From assembly GCA_027533185.1 (NCBI GenBank), contig JAPZTS010000011.1:124001-188000 (forward strand): a stretch of DNA of 64,000 nucleotides, read 5' to 3'. The notes beneath the pieces were generated by a model. That model worked only from the letters and a program-made list of their open reading frames with translations, was not told where the DNA came from and searched no databases. Shown in pieces: positions 35,292 to 46,233 of the stretch (position 1 is its first letter; every line of letters begins with the position of its first letter). Source of the stretch: Leptospira sp. GTDB lineage: Bacteria; Spirochaetota; Leptospiria; Leptospirales; Leptospiraceae. Position numbers and translations under genes: made by a program.

Positions 35292-36391
35292 AACGTATCG
35301 GTATTTTTGGTTCCGGTCAATTGGGCCAAATGATTGCAGAGGAAGCAAGGCGACTCGGCCATCAAATTTTCTGCTATTCGCCAGATGCGAACTCCCCTTC
35401 AGCCAAAGTGGGTGTTTCAGAGGTTGTTGGAAGTTATGACAACTTGCAAAAAATTTCCGAATTTGCTCAGTCTGTGGATATAATCACATTCGAATTTGAG
35501 AATATTCCAAAGATAACTCTTGAATTTTTAAACTCTAATTTTTCCGTAAAAGTATTCCCAAACCCAGATGCATTGGTTATTGCTCAAGATCGGTATTTAG
35601 AAAAATCGAAGTTTAGAGAACTTGGATTTTTAACAGCTAATTTTTTTCTCTTAAACAAAGACACAAAAGAGAATGCGGACCCCTTTCCGTTCCCTTGGAT
35701 TATAAAAACACTTCGTTTTGGGTATGATGGTAAGGGACAGTTTAAAATAAATTCCCGAAAAGATTATGAACATTTTTTGGAGTTTGCTTTCACAGACGCA
35801 AAGAGTGAATATTTAATTGAAGAAGTTGTTCCATTCCAAAAGGAAATCAGTGTTGTGCTTACTCGATTTATTGATGGTAGTGTTTCATCCTTCGGTGCTA
35901 TTGAAAATATTCATAAAAATCACATTCTCGATTTGTCTATTTTTCCTGCGGAAATTCCACCAGAAATTGCAACAAAAGCCAATGGTATGGCGAAGGCATT
36001 GGCTGAAAACTTGCGGTATGTTGGAACCATGGGAGTGGAATTTTTCATCAAAGACTCCGTAGTTTACTTAAACGAATTTGCTCCCAGACCACATAACTCT
36101 GGACATTTTTCACAAGATTGCGGTAGCCACTCTCAATTCCTTTTGCATACACTTGCCATTCTAGGTTACTCCGCTCCTAAGTTCATTTACCCAAATCCAA
36201 CTGTGATGAAAAATATTCTAGGAAACGATTATAACAAATCCATTACTTTAGCGAACATTCTATCTGCGAGCGATAGTCGTTACAGACTTCATCTATATTC
36301 AAAAGAGGATGCAAAACCGAATCGCAAAATGGGGCATATCAATTTTACTGGAAAAATTATCGATACGGATTCTCGGTTTTTAGAGATTTAA
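35288..36391 (+). CDS. purK: N5-carboxyaminoimidazole ribonucleotide synthase PurK
   Basis: ATP-grasp enzyme making N5-CAIR from AIR, bicarbonate and ATP. 367 residues. Begins with [16 protein letters not shown], has [28 protein letters not shown] and the ATP-grasp signature [11 protein letters not shown]. Coupled to purE by a 4-base overlap. Its 3' end overlaps the convergent murC 3' end by 12 bases. Confidence 0.96.
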   Translation: MKRIGIFGSGQLGQMIAEEARRLGHQIFCYSPDANSPSAKVGVSEVVGSYDNLQKISEFAQSVDIITFEFENIPKITLEFLNSNFSVKVFPNPDALVIAQDRYLEKSKFRELGFLTANFFLLNKDTKENADPFPFPWIIKTLRFGYDGKGQFKINSRKDYEHFLEFAFTDAKSEYLIEEVVPFQKEISVVLTRFIDGSVSSFGAIENIHKNHILDLSIFPAEIPPEIATKANGMAKALAENLRYVGTMGVEFFIKDSVVYLNEFAPRPHNSGHFSQDCGSHSQFLLHTLAILGYSAPKFIYPNPTVMKNILGNDYNKSITLANILSASDSRYRLHLYSKEDAKPNRKMGHINFTGKIIDTDSRFLEI

Positions 36392-37804
36392 AAACGCCAA
36401 TCCCCAATCCCGTACATTCCCTGCCCCCAAACAGAGTAAGGTATCATTTGGTTTAAGAAATTTTGTCAATATCGGGATGTCTTCTACTATTCGGCCCGAA
36501 AGTATCCGAGTGGATTCCGATGAAAGAAAATCCAAAAAGGATTCCGTAGTTACATTTGGAATTGGTTCTTCGCCTGCGGAGTAAATCGGGAGTAAAAATA
36601 CGAATCTGGCATTCGCTAAAGAATTGGCAAGCTCTCTCAATAGCAACTTAGTTCTCGAATAACGGTGTGGTTGGAACAAAACGACCAAATTACCATTATC
36701 TCTTACAGATTGAGATAACGAACGTATCACCATTTCGATTTCCGTTGGATGGTGTCCATAGTCATCGATGACCTGGACTCCTCGTCTTTCTCCCAAAACC
36801 TCTTGTCTTCGTTTTACGCCTACATAGCGGGATAGAATCTTTGCTGCATCGATTTCTGAGACCCCCAGAATTTTTGCAGCAAGGATTGCTAAAATTGCAT
36901 TCGATCTATAATGCCAACCCGGGAAAGGGATTTCTATCGTGTAAGTAGATGTTTCTGAATCTTCTACGAGAAATGTATCTTCTAGAATTTTATATTCAAC
37001 CAAATGGAGTTTCTTTTTGAGAACATTCTGCAACGGGAGAATCCAATCGTAACTATCGCGATTGCGGGAATCTATACTGATCCATAACTCAAAATTTGGA
37101 TGGAAGTTTGAAGACGCAGATAATCCCTTAAGTATCTCTTGGATACCTATATCTTCACCACAAATTACAGAGTGTCCCTCTTCCTCTACATTCAAATATT
37201 TAACAAAACTGCTTTGAAGTGCATCTAAGGTTTTATAATAATCCAAATGATCATTGTCAATATTGGTGAGGATTCGAATATGAGCTTTGTGATTTAAAAA
37301 CGTTCCATCACTTTCATCAGATTCATAAACTGAAACCAAACCCCTGCCTATCTTCCCACCTTTTTTTCCAAGTAGCCCTGATTCGCCTCCAATCATAATC
37401 GTAGGATCAAAGTTTTTCTCTTCCAAGATTTGGCTGAGCATTGTAGTGGTAGATGTCTTACCGTGTGAACCTGCAACGGAAATACTAGTCTTTGCTTCGA
37501 CCAATTGGTGCATATAACTTGATCTATGTAGCAGTGGAATACCTGCTGACCTGATTCTATCCAAGAGGAAGCCTTTGTCTTGGAATGCAGAACTGTATAC
37601 GGCAAGCTCTATCGGATAATCCGAAAAGCTTTCCAACGTGTGAAAGATTATGGCTCCTCTGTATTCCAGCGCCTCCGTAGTTTCGGATTTATTTTTGTCA
37701 TAGCCGTAGGTTTGAACGCCAAGGTCGAGGGTCATATGTGCAAGACTCGACATACCGCTTCCACCGATGCCGAGAAAAAGAATAGGCCCTTTTGTTTGTA
37801 TCAT
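36380..37804 (-). CDS. murC: UDP-N-acetylmuramate--L-alanine ligase
   Basis: First amino acid ligase of peptidoglycan synthesis. 474 residues. N-terminal UDP-sugar motif FLGIGGSGMSSLAHM, ATP site VAGSHGKTSTTTML, VYESDESDGTFLNHK and C-terminal VIDDYGHHPTEIEM are all visible. Start overlaps the murG stop by one base. Last gene of the division/cell-wall cluster that starts at rsmH. Confidence 0.97.
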   Translation of the reverse strand: MIQTKGPILFLGIGGSGMSSLAHMTLDLGVQTYGYDKNKSETTEALEYRGAIIFHTLESFSDYPIELAVYSSAFQDKGFLLDRIRSAGIPLLHRSSYMHQLVEAKTSISVAGSHGKTSTTTMLSQILEEKNFDPTIMIGGESGLLGKKGGKIGRGLVSVYESDESDGTFLNHKAHIRILTNIDNDHLDYYKTLDALQSSFVKYLNVEEEGHSVICGEDIGIQEILKGLSASSNFHPNFELWISIDSRNRDSYDWILPLQNVLKKKLHLVEYKILEDTFLVEDSETSTYTIEIPFPGWHYRSNAILAILAAKILGVSEIDAAKILSRYVGVKRRQEVLGERRGVQVIDDYGHHPTEIEMVIRSLSQSVRDNGNLVVLFQPHRYSRTKLLLRELANSLANARFVFLLPIYSAGEEPIPNVTTESFLDFLSSESTRILSGRIVEDIPILTKFLKPNDTLLCLGAGNVRDWGLAFLNL

Positions 37805-38892
37805 TAGATTTTTGTTTCTTTAAAAAAGTAATTTAACGTTTGGTATGCGGCATTTATATTGGAAAGAGATAAGGATTGGTGCCCCATCTCTTTTAAAACT
37901 TCAAATTGTTCTTTCCATTCGAGTAATATTTTTACGAGAGGAGTCGGATCATCTGAGGTCGAATGAATAACTCTTGCCGCACCATTCGATTCAACAAATA
38001 GTGCATTTTCTTTTTGGTGGTTGTCTTTTGCAAATGGATATGGGATAAGAATCATCGGTAGTCCAAAAACCAAACATTCGGCTATAACACCAGCTCCGGA
38101 CCTTGCAATCACCAGGTTTGCCCATTCATAATTTGGTTTCATATCGTTTGCATAAGATATAATTTCCGCATTTTCCTTGGATTTGGATTTTGTTTCATCG
38201 TAAAGAGAAGTTCCAGTCAGAATTCGAAACTTATACTTCGCGGAAATATCCTTATTTTCCATTGCCTTTAGGATCATTTGATTCAGTTGCCGAGCTCCTT
38301 GTGATCCACCTAACACCAATACATTTAAATTATTCTTTTTGTTCTCATGGAGATTCTCATTTGTACGAATTCCCATATGTTCTGGTAGTATTCTTTTACG
38401 AAGAGGATTTCCTATAACTTTCCCAAATTGTTTCTGGCCTTGAGCCAAAGGAAAGCTCAAAGCAACTGCCTTGGCAAAACCATGAAATCTTCTCGTAATG
38501 GAGCCAGGAATACAATTCTGTTCACATAAGTATAATTTTTTGCGCCAAATTATAGCGTAGAGAATGGCGGGTAAACTAGAATAACCTCCCATACCAATGA
38601 CTGCTTCAACTTTCAGTTTTTTAAATAAAAAAACAGTTTTTAGAAAAGGGAAAATAAACAAAAAAGGATATACAATCGTTCGTAATCCACCTAACTGAGG
38701 TATGTGGTGCCATAAAACTTCGCAGGGCGGACTCAATAAATCCGGATTATCCTTATTTCTTATTAAAGAATGTAGATAAACTCGATCAAATCCAAACTGC
38801 TCGCCCTTTTCAACCAACACTTCTGCAAGTGAGACGCCAGGAGAGATATGACCTCCCGTCCCACCAGCCGCTATTATAATCGAGCCACTCAT
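37804..38892 (-). CDS. murG: UDP-GlcNAc:undecaprenyl-PP-MurNAc-pentapeptide GlcNAc transferase
   Basis: Makes lipid II on the cytoplasmic side of the membrane. 362 residues, GT28 family. Gly-rich loop AAGGTGGHISPGVSLAEVL, VIGMGGYSSLPAI, VLGGSQGARQLNQ and LVIARSGAGVIAECLVFGLP are intact. The start overlaps the ftsW stop by 4 bases. Immediately followed by murC. Confidence 0.97.
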   Translation of the reverse strand: MSGSIIIAAGGTGGHISPGVSLAEVLVEKGEQFGFDRVYLHSLIRNKDNPDLLSPPCEVLWHHIPQLGGLRTIVYPFLFIFPFLKTVFLFKKLKVEAVIGMGGYSSLPAILYAIIWRKKLYLCEQNCIPGSITRRFHGFAKAVALSFPLAQGQKQFGKVIGNPLRKRILPEHMGIRTNENLHENKKNNLNVLVLGGSQGARQLNQMILKAMENKDISAKYKFRILTGTSLYDETKSKSKENAEIISYANDMKPNYEWANLVIARSGAGVIAECLVFGLPMILIPYPFAKDNHQKENALFVESNGAARVIHSTSDDPTPLVKILLEWKEQFEVLKEMGHQSLSLSNINAAYQTLNYFFKETKI

Positions 38893-40037
38893 AGAGTCAA
38901 ATTCTCCCTTTTCGTTATATTGGCAAGAATTCCAAGTAAGATAAAAATAGTTAGTAAGGATGATCCTCCGTAGCTAAAAAATGGGAGGGAAATACCGGTT
39001 ACAGGGACAATCCCTGTGATTACGAACAAATTTAACAAAATCTGAACACTGAGAAGTATCAGGATTCCTGCACCTAAAAAATATCCCAATCTGTCCTTAA
39101 CTCTACCAAGAAGACTATAGATCCGAACTAACAACATAACAATCAGTGAGATAAAAATACAAAAACCAAAAAACCCAAAGTCTTCCACAAATGAGGCCAA
39201 AACAAAATCCGTGTGGCTATAGGCTAAATAACGATGAGAGTATCCGCTTCCAATCGGTTTGCCAAAGTGAGAACCATCAAAAAAAGCTCGGTAACTTGTA
39301 ACTACTTGATGGCCCTCATCAAATCTATATTTGTATGGATTTAACCAAATTTCCAGACGTTTTTTTCGATATCCTACTTGAGTAACTAATACAACCAAAA
39401 GTGGGATAATGGACAAACTAAGTACAATTAGTTTTTTAATCGGGAATCCAGCCATCAAAACAAAAAAGAAGATTACTACCAAGATTTCAACTGTTGTTCC
39501 AAATGCAGGCTCAATAACGATCAAAAATAATACTGTAGCGACGATGAAGATGGAAACGATTTTTTTCGAGTCCCAAGACGGCTTCGCAAAGTTAAAGTTA
39601 TAAAAAAAATAAGATAGGAATAACAAAACACTTATTTTAGTAAACTCAGACGGTTGCAATTGGAACCCAAAGATTTGTATCCAACGATTAAAATTCCTAC
39701 CATATGTAGTTCCAACCGATTTACCGAGACCTGGTATAAAAACTGAAATCAAGAGAATCACGCTCAAAAGACAGAGTAAAAACGACCATCTCACTAGAAA
39801 TGTATACGAAACACGTGAGAATATTAAATACAAAGTGATTCCCACACTTCCCCAAACCAATTGTTTGTTTAGATAGTAATATGGGTTTGAAAATTCTCGT
39901 TCTGCGGGGATAACGGATGCACTGTACATGACAATAATGCCAATCCCAAAAAGTAAAAAGGTAAGATATTGTAGAGGGAGGTCATACTCCTCGGCGCCAA
40001 TTTGAAATTTTTGTTTTAAGCTTCGAATGAAACTCAT
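38889..40037 (-). CDS. ftsW: Peptidoglycan glycosyltransferase FtsW (SEDS family)
   Basis: 382 residues from ATG at 40037, chosen because it overlaps the mraY stop by one base (TAATG); the frame is open 87 bases further upstream inside mraY. Ten membrane segments. SEDS signatures: GRNFNRWIQIFGFQLQPSEF (catalytic-loop region), the large loop with YRFDEGHQVVTSYRAFFDG, and TGIVPVTGISLPFFSYGGSS near the end. Works with a class B PBP (FtsI), whose gene is not in this cluster. Confidence 0.95.
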   Translation of the reverse strand: MSFIRSLKQKFQIGAEEYDLPLQYLTFLLFGIGIIVMYSASVIPAEREFSNPYYYLNKQLVWGSVGITLYLIFSRVSYTFLVRWSFLLCLLSVILLISVFIPGLGKSVGTTYGRNFNRWIQIFGFQLQPSEFTKISVLLFLSYFFYNFNFAKPSWDSKKIVSIFIVATVLFLIVIEPAFGTTVEILVVIFFFVLMAGFPIKKLIVLSLSIIPLLVVLVTQVGYRKKRLEIWLNPYKYRFDEGHQVVTSYRAFFDGSHFGKPIGSGYSHRYLAYSHTDFVLASFVEDFGFFGFCIFISLIVMLLVRIYSLLGRVKDRLGYFLGAGILILLSVQILLNLFVITGIVPVTGISLPFFSYGGSSLLTIFILLGILANITKRENLTL

Positions 40038-41149
40038 TACTGAATTTTCAATGTTGACAGTGAAATGATAGCTAAGATAATTCCAACAATCCAAAATCGA
40101 ATCACTACTTTCTCCTCCGACCATCCTAAAAGTTCAAAATGATGATGCAAAGGTGCCATTTTGAAAATTCGTTTACCTCGGAGTTTAAATGATGTCACCT
40201 GTAACATAACACTTAAAGCTTCAGCAACAAAGATCCCACCCAGAATGACCAGAAGGAATTCTTTTTTTAACATAATAGCTGTTAAACCTAAAGTTGAACC
40301 TAAAAACAAAGAACCCGTATCTCCCATAAACACCTGTGCCGGGTGGCAATTGAACCATAAGAACCCAAGTAAAGCTCCTGAGAGGCCTGCTAAAAAAACA
40401 GCATATTCGTGTGCCCCTGGCAAATAAGGAATGTGTAAATAGTTTGCTGCAACAGGTGTACCTGAAACATAGGCAATTAAAGAGAGAGTTGCTGTTGCAA
40501 TAACTACGGTTCCTGAGGCAAGCCCATCTAACCCATCTGTAAGGTTTACTGCGTGGGAACTTCCAATCAATACTATTATAGCAAAGGGAATTGCAAAAAC
40601 TCCCAATGTTAAGATCGGTCCTTTAATCAATGGTATAAACAAATCTGTGATTCCAAAAACTACGCCCTTTGTTGCGTTACTATTAGCTTTCCCGGTTACA
40701 TAAAAAAAGATAAAACTAATCGAAACCGCATACACAATCGTTACCAAAAATTTAGTTCGGGCTCTCATTCCACCCTTGATCTTTTTAACTGATTTCATAT
40801 AATCATCTACAAAGCCGAGACTCGAAAAAAGTATCGCAGAGACTAAAAGCAGAATAACATTTAGGTTGCGCAAATTTCCCCAAAGTAAGGTTGAGATCGT
40901 TAAGGAAAGAATCATAATCAAACCACCCATAGTGGGAGTACCTGATTTACTTGCATGAGACTCAGGGCCATCATTTCTTACTGACTCTCTAAACTTTAAA
41001 GAGAGTAAAAATCGGATCAGAGACTTTCCAAATATAAACGTAAAAAACATTGCTGTTAGCCCTGCCATCATAGCACGCAAGGTAACATAACTAAAAATTC
41101 TTAAACTTCCAAAATCATTCCCAAAAGTTTCGTAAATCCATTGGAACAT
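40037..41149 (-). CDS. mraY: Phospho-MurNAc-pentapeptide-transferase
   Basis: Transfers phospho-MurNAc-pentapeptide to undecaprenyl phosphate (lipid I). 370 residues, about ten membrane helices. Hallmarks: [23 protein letters not shown] (Asp pair), [33 protein letters not shown] and HHHFELLGW. Lies 11 bases after murE. In many genomes murF and murD flank mraY; here neither does. Confidence 0.97.
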   Translation of the reverse strand: MFQWIYETFGNDFGSLRIFSYVTLRAMMAGLTAMFFTFIFGKSLIRFLLSLKFRESVRNDGPESHASKSGTPTMGGLIMILSLTISTLLWGNLRNLNVILLLVSAILFSSLGFVDDYMKSVKKIKGGMRARTKFLVTIVYAVSISFIFFYVTGKANSNATKGVVFGITDLFIPLIKGPILTLGVFAIPFAIIVLIGSSHAVNLTDGLDGLASGTVVIATATLSLIAYVSGTPVAANYLHIPYLPGAHEYAVFLAGLSGALLGFLWFNCHPAQVFMGDTGSLFLGSTLGLTAIMLKKEFLLVILGGIFVAEALSVMLQVTSFKLRGKRIFKMAPLHHHFELLGWSEEKVVIRFWIVGIILAIISLSTLKIQ

Positions 41150-41160
41150 ATATACCCTAC

Positions 41161-42687
41161 CTAACGACCAATCTCCATCTTATTAAAAGCTTTTTGTATT
41201 TCATCCAAATCAACAAATTCTGTTTTTTCTTTTCCAATGATTTGATAAGTTTCATGGCCTTTTCCAGCTACCACTAAGATTCCGTCTTTTTCCAAAAGAG
41301 AAACTCCTCTCTCTATGGCAGACCTTCTATCAACAATTTTTTCGAATCTTTTGAATCCACGTGAAAAACCTGATTCGATTTCATCAAGTATAGTTGTTGG
41401 ATCTTCTGTTCTCGGATTGTCGGATGTAATGATTACATAGTCCGCTAAAGTTTCTGCAATTTTTCCCATTTTCGGACGTTTTGTTCGATCTCTATCGCCA
41501 CCGCATCCAAAAACACAAATAATTTGTTTTGGCTTTATTTCTACACAACTTTTTAGGATGTTCTCCAATGCATCGGGAGTATGTGCATAATCAACGACGG
41601 CAATTCGAGACCTATCGGGAAAGGGTAAAACTTGGAACCGGCCTGGAACTGTTGGGATATTTTGTAAAGATTCAATTACCTTGTCCCAGGAAAAACTCAA
41701 CTCAAATGCCATCGAAGCAGCAAAAGCAGTATTGAATATATTAAAATTGCCAAGCAGATTTGTTGTGACCTTTCTCACCTCAATAAAAGGAAGATTCTTT
41801 TCCTTTTTATGGAATCTGTATTCACTCCCAAGTAAACTTAGTTTAGTGTTTGTATACTGAAATTCACCAGATTTTCCTAATACAAAAATGGGTGAGTTCA
41901 ATTTATCAGAAATAACTCTTTGTATCATCTGACTTCCGTAGGGACTATCACCAGCTATTAGTCCAAATTTATTTTTGATGCTAGATTTTTCGAGTAAGGT
42001 GAATAACTTATATTTACTTTCAAAATAGTCCTCCATAGTTTTATGGAAGTCTAAGTGGTCTTGCGTAAGATTTGTAAATCCAACTCCAGTAAACTCAATT
42101 CCCGAAACTCTTCCTAATTTCAATCCATGGGAACTAACTTCCATAAACACATACTCGACGCCTGCTTGAAGCATCTCTTTGAGTAAGAGATTTAAACTCG
42201 ATGCATCGGGTGTTGTGTAGTTCGATTCTAAAATCCGATCGTCAATTTGAATTTGAACTGTACCAATTAGACCTGCCTTTTTTCCACAATATTTTGCAAT
42301 ATGGAACAGAATAAAGCTGAGTGATGTTTTCCCATTTGTCCCTGTTACACCAATTATCTTCAGTTTTTTACTCGGATAGCCGCAAAGTATACTTGCGATT
42401 TTACCATACGAGTCTTCCAGAGCATTTTCTGATTCTAGTATATTCGGAAATTCTTGAATACTAGGCAGTTTAAGATTTTTTTTCGAAAGAAGAATCGTTT
42501 CGACTTTTTTCGAAATCGCCATTTTAAGATATTCCTCTTGTTTACTTTCCGTATCTTCCGGAATTACAAAGATATCTTTTTCAGATAATTTCCGACTATC
42601 AGCCCAGATATAGTTTACATCAGAAAAGGCATCCCCTTTTACTACTCGGATCTCTGGAATTTTTTTAATGAGTTCTGCTATCTTCAA
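41161..42687 (-). CDS. murE: UDP-MurNAc-L-Ala-D-Glu:diaminopimelate ligase
   Basis: 508 residues. ATP site [16 protein letters not shown], carbamyl-lysine region and C-terminal substrate motif SDNPRTEDP. The DNPR sequence is the established signature of meso-diaminopimelate specificity, so peptidoglycan is of the DAP type. The start overlaps the upstream FtsL-like stop by 4 bases. Confidence 0.96.
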   Translation of the reverse strand: MKIAELIKKIPEIRVVKGDAFSDVNYIWADSRKLSEKDIFVIPEDTESKQEEYLKMAISKKVETILLSKKNLKLPSIQEFPNILESENALEDSYGKIASILCGYPSKKLKIIGVTGTNGKTSLSFILFHIAKYCGKKAGLIGTVQIQIDDRILESNYTTPDASSLNLLLKEMLQAGVEYVFMEVSSHGLKLGRVSGIEFTGVGFTNLTQDHLDFHKTMEDYFESKYKLFTLLEKSSIKNKFGLIAGDSPYGSQMIQRVISDKLNSPIFVLGKSGEFQYTNTKLSLLGSEYRFHKKEKNLPFIEVRKVTTNLLGNFNIFNTAFAASMAFELSFSWDKVIESLQNIPTVPGRFQVLPFPDRSRIAVVDYAHTPDALENILKSCVEIKPKQIICVFGCGGDRDRTKRPKMGKIAETLADYVIITSDNPRTEDPTTILDEIESGFSRGFKRFEKIVDRRSAIERGVSLLEKDGILVVAGKGHETYQIIGKEKTEFVDLDEIQKAFNKMEIGR

Positions 42688-43031
42688 AGGGAACTTCCTG
42701 GCTCTTTTTTTGGTATAGGTGGCAACTCAACAGTAACCGTTCGATTGCCGAGGCTTATGGGTAAAAACTGGTAGGTTTTGCGGTATAAGGTCTCAATTCT
42801 TTCGGCAGACGTAAAAGAAACGATACCAATCTTAAGCTCATCATTTTTACGTTTCAACTCATCTTTTGTTTGATTCAATTCGTGAATGGATCTTAGCAAC
42901 CTGGATTTTTCCAATCCCTGCCATACAATGATAAATAAAAATAGATAAAAAGGAAAAAGGACAAATAGGGCCTGAATCTGTCTCGCCACAGAAAACAAAA
43001 CTAATTTAAACGTACCCAATCGGAATTTCAT
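42684..43031 (-). CDS. FtsL-like small division membrane protein
   Basis: 115 residues: basic N terminus, one membrane segment (about 22-40, FVLFPFYLFLFIIVW), then a coiled-coil helix (SRLLRSIHELNQTKDELKRKNDELK) and a Pro-rich tail. Size, topology and position between rsmH and murE match FtsL, which joins FtsB and FtsQ to activate FtsWI; sequence identity of FtsL proteins is always low, so the call rests on position and topology. Lies 6 bases after rsmH and overlaps murE by 4 bases. Confidence 0.7.
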   Translation of the reverse strand: MKFRLGTFKLVLFSVARQIQALFVLFPFYLFLFIIVWQGLEKSRLLRSIHELNQTKDELKRKNDELKIGIVSFTSAERIETLYRKTYQFLPISLGNRTVTVELPPIPKKEPGSSL

Positions 43032-43037
43032 CTTACT

Positions 43038-43952
43038 TCAATATCGGTCCAAAACACGTTGAATCACTCTCAATTTTGCGGATCGAGATGCCCTATTTTG
43101 CCGGATCTCTTCTTCTGTTGGGAGGATAGGTTTTTTCGTGAGGATATTGAACGGACCCTCTTCTTTCAAAGATCGGAAACTCCACTTCACAACTCGGTCT
43201 TCCAGTGAGTGGAAAGAGATGCAGACAAAAACTCCGCCAGGGGAAAGCAGATTACTGATCTGGTGGATCCCTTTTTTTGCATGTTCTAATTCTTCGTTCA
43301 CTTCTATTCGTAACGCTTGGAAAATTCTTGTCGCGGGATGACTGTCTTTCGGCCAAAATTTCCGAGGGATTGAAGCTTCCACAAGTTTGGCGAGATCTAC
43401 ATTGGTTTCAAATTTTTTCTTATGTCGAGTTTGCACGATGTTATTTGCAACCTTTAACGCCCATCGTTCTTCTCCATACTCCCAAAAGACTTTTTTCAGA
43501 TGTAAGATGGAGCTATAATTTACAACATCAGCCGCAGTTTTGTTTCCAAAGTTTGGTTCCAATCTCATATCCAAAGGTTCCTCATTCTTAAAGGTAAAAC
43601 CGCGGCCCGAATGCAAAAAATGGAAGAGAGAAACACCGAGGTCAACCAAGGCGCCGTCCAGACCTGGACATCCAAGCGACTGAAGAAAATTTTGGTCTAT
43701 TTCACTAAAATTCATTTGAAACGGAAAGATTCGGGGAGAATCACCTAAGACAGCCTTTGCACGTGCTAACATCGTATGGTCTCGGTCGATTAGAATCAGT
43801 TTGGCATCTGGAAAGGTTTCCAAAATCAACTTGGAATGCCCCCCTTCGCCAGCAGTTCCATCTAAGATCCATTTGGGGTCAGGATTCTCTATCTTTTGTA
43901 AAGAAGATATGACTTCGTTTGGTAGAACAGGGATATGTGGGCTGAGATTCAC
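43038..43952 (-). CDS. rsmH: 16S rRNA (cytosine(1402)-N(4))-methyltransferase
   Basis: MraW/RsmH, 304 residues. Motif I is [15 protein letters not shown], the family block is [20 protein letters not shown], and the C-terminal [17 protein letters not shown] is unmistakable. Start is GTG at 43952; the first residues [15 protein letters not shown] fit the family start. First gene of the cell-wall cluster. No mraZ precedes it; the HIT gene diverges instead. Confidence 0.96.
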   Translation of the reverse strand: MNLSPHIPVLPNEVISSLQKIENPDPKWILDGTAGEGGHSKLILETFPDAKLILIDRDHTMLARAKAVLGDSPRIFPFQMNFSEIDQNFLQSLGCPGLDGALVDLGVSLFHFLHSGRGFTFKNEEPLDMRLEPNFGNKTAADVVNYSSILHLKKVFWEYGEERWALKVANNIVQTRHKKKFETNVDLAKLVEASIPRKFWPKDSHPATRIFQALRIEVNEELEHAKKGIHQISNLLSPGGVFVCISFHSLEDRVVKWSFRSLKEEGPFNILTKKPILPTEEEIRQNRASRSAKLRVIQRVLDRY

Positions 43953-44024
43953 GATTTACTTTCTTTGTGTATTTCTATCAAAATCCTTGCAATCCTAAAT
44001 TCCTTTACAGAAGCTACTGAAGAG

Positions 44025-44537
44025 ATGAGTTCTTTTGACGAGCATTCGCATAGGAAAAACCTATTTAGCGTAGGTAAACTAGGATACGCGAAAGGCGATC
44101 GACCGAACGTAGAATGTATCCTTTGTGGGGTTAAAGAGAAGAACGAAATCGTTCCTAACTTGACCATTGCGGAAACCGAACTATCCATTGTTTCTGTCAA
44201 TTTGTTTCCTTACAACCCAGGCCATATTATCATTTTTCCAAAACGCCATATTATCAATTATCTAGAATTGACCGAAGAAGAAAGTCTGGATATCCACAGA
44301 CTGACTCAAAAGACAATGAGGATTTTGGAGGCGGAATGGAGGGTCCAAGGGTTTAACATAGGTTATAACCTTGGCAAAAATAGTGGGGGTTCTATTCCCC
44401 ATATCCATGAACATATAGTTCCGAGGTTTCCCAATGAAGCTGGTTTCCTTGATGTTATTTCCAATACCCGAATCGTAATCTATGAGCCTTATAAGATGTT
44501 GGAAGATCTAAAACTTCTTTGGGACAAAAAAGATTAA
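44025..44537 (+). CDS. HIT-family nucleotide hydrolase/transferase
   Basis: 170 residues from ATG at 44025; the frame is open to 43935 but that part overlaps the rsmH start and lacks family similarity. CILCGVKE is a zinc-ribbon-like pair, [18 protein letters not shown] is a family segment, and the histidine triad is [14 protein letters not shown]. Resembles AP4A phosphorylase-type HIT proteins (HIT-like). Its stop overlaps the convergent cheR by 4 bases. Confidence 0.9.
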   Translation: MSSFDEHSHRKNLFSVGKLGYAKGDRPNVECILCGVKEKNEIVPNLTIAETELSIVSVNLFPYNPGHIIIFPKRHIINYLELTEEESLDIHRLTQKTMRILEAEWRVQGFNIGYNLGKNSGGSIPHIHEHIVPRFPNEAGFLDVISNTRIVIYEPYKMLEDLKLLWDKKD

Positions 44538-45391
44538 ACTTTCTTATGATAGATTGTGTGCCCCAAAAACTTGAAACTATCTGAAATGCCAAACATTGTT
44601 TCGGAATGACCAAGTATCAAGTAGCCCTTCGGCTTTAGCATTTCTTCAAACCTTGAAAACAATGTTTTTTGAGTTGGTTTGTCGAAATAGATAACTACAT
44701 TACGACAAAAAATCAAATCCAACTTTTCGGTAATAGGAAATGGGTAATGTAAAAGATTGATTTGTTTGAAATCAACGAGTGCCTTGAGATGGGGTTTTGC
44801 TTCATAGTGCAATTGGTCCTTGATCATTTGTTTGTTGAAGTGTTTGGATTTTAGGATTTCCGAAACAGGCTCCAATCGATCCTCCCTGTAGACTCCAAGT
44901 TTGGCGGTATTCAAAACTTGGGTATCGATATCTGAAGCGTAGATTTTACAATTCCAGTCTTTTTTTGTTTGAAAGTAGTCATAAACTGTAATCGCAATGG
45001 AATACGGTTCTTCTCCTGTAGAAGATGCAGAACACCAAATCCGAAGAGTCTTTTGTGTTCCTGATTTTGCGTTTTCTTCCAGCATAGGAAAGAAATCATT
45101 TTTCAAAAATTCGAAATGGTGGTTTTCTCTGAAAAAATCTGTTTTATTTGTTGTGATGCGATTGATGAGCTCTTGCATCTCCTCGCTTGCAAACTTTGGA
45201 TCTTTTTTCAAACGAGAAACGTATTCTTCATACGATGGGAGAGATAGCTGTCTGAGTCTGGCATTGAGACGCGACTGCACCATAATTTTTTTATGAGGAG
45301 CAAGAAAGATGCCTGCTTGTTTGTAAACAAGATCCTTGATAAAGTCGAATTCAGGATCTCCGATCGTGTTAAAAGCGCTTTTAAAGTCCAA
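44534..45391 (-). CDS. cheR: Chemotaxis protein methyltransferase CheR
   Basis: Methylates glutamates of chemoreceptors using SAM. 285 residues from TTG at 45391, chosen because GAGGGGG lies 5 bases before it; the frame is open to ATG 45427, which has no ribosome site. N-terminal CheR helical domain, SAM-binding [17 protein letters not shown], then [18 protein letters not shown] and [11 protein letters not shown]. No other chemotaxis gene is adjacent, so this is a detached copy. The product lacks a TPR tail or receptor-binding tether. Confidence 0.92.
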   Translation of the reverse strand: MDFKSAFNTIGDPEFDFIKDLVYKQAGIFLAPHKKIMVQSRLNARLRQLSLPSYEEYVSRLKKDPKFASEEMQELINRITTNKTDFFRENHHFEFLKNDFFPMLEENAKSGTQKTLRIWCSASSTGEEPYSIAITVYDYFQTKKDWNCKIYASDIDTQVLNTAKLGVYREDRLEPVSEILKSKHFNKQMIKDQLHYEAKPHLKALVDFKQINLLHYPFPITEKLDLIFCRNVVIYFDKPTQKTLFSRFEEMLKPKGYLILGHSETMFGISDSFKFLGHTIYHKKV

Positions 45392-45462
45392 AAATTCCCC
45401 CTCAAGTATTCGACATGGGTTTCTCATTCTGACAAGCTGTTTTTTGAGGATAGGTAGAGAAT

Positions 45463-46209
45463 ATGAAAATCGGACTCGTAAAACACCTCAATGCTAGACC
45501 CTTAACTTTATTCTTTGAAAACAATAAGGATTATGAACCCGTTTACGATAACCCTAGTGTCTTAGTTGAAGAGTTAAAGTTAGGAAAACTAGATTGTGCC
45601 CTGATTTCATCCATTGAATGCGAAAGGAATAAAAACCTTTTGGACTACACTCAAGTTGTTGGGGTATGCGCAAGGGACTTCGTCCGTTCAGTCCTCTACT
45701 TTCAAAATAAAAACGAATCCTACCCTCCGGAAATGGTTTACACGGACCTTGGTTCTCGCACCAGTGTGGCCCTGCTCCAATGTTTGTTTTATTTGGAGAC
45801 GGGGAAAAAGATTCAAGTTTTACCAACCAATGCAATAGAAATCTCAGAACGTTTGGAGAAAAAACAAGGTAGTCATCTTTTATTCGGTGACCACGCTCTC
45901 CTTCAAAAATCGACACCTGGTTATCAGGTTCGAGATTTAGCACACTGGTGGAACCAGTTAACAGGTTTGCATTTTTGTTTTGCATTTTGGGCTTTTCCAA
46001 AAGGCAAACCTTGGCAGGATTCTATTTTTATAGATGCCCTTACGTATGGAATGAGTCAGTTGGAGGCTATCATTGAAACAGAAACAAGGCTTCCACACCA
46101 AGTAGTGGATAGATATTTAAAACAAGAATTGCACTTTATACCAGATGAATCTAACTTAAAAGGGTTTGATAAATACATAGAAGTATGTAGAGAGTTAGAA
46201 TTAATTTGA
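45463..46209 (+). CDS. mqnA: Chorismate dehydratase MqnA (futalosine menaquinone pathway)
   Basis: 248 residues of the MqnA/MqnD periplasmic-binding-protein-like fold. Starts with [17 protein letters not shown], then [20 protein letters not shown] and [25 protein letters not shown] and [19 protein letters not shown] complete the MqnA signature. Makes 3-[(1-carboxyvinyl)oxy]benzoate from chorismate. MqnD is less likely because of the starting signature. Not in an operon with other mqn genes. It is 24 bases from the convergent lipoprotein gene. Confidence 0.9.
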   Translation: MKIGLVKHLNARPLTLFFENNKDYEPVYDNPSVLVEELKLGKLDCALISSIECERNKNLLDYTQVVGVCARDFVRSVLYFQNKNESYPPEMVYTDLGSRTSVALLQCLFYLETGKKIQVLPTNAIEISERLEKKQGSHLLFGDHALLQKSTPGYQVRDLAHWWNQLTGLHFCFAFWAFPKGKPWQDSIFIDALTYGMSQLEAIIETETRLPHQVVDRYLKQELHFIPDESNLKGFDKYIEVCRELELI

Positions 46210-46233
46210 ATCACCCAACTCTCGCTATGCGAA

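Noticed and set aside
43935..44024. Longer HIT protein start
   Set aside because: The extra 30 residues overlap the rsmH start region and resemble nothing in the family.
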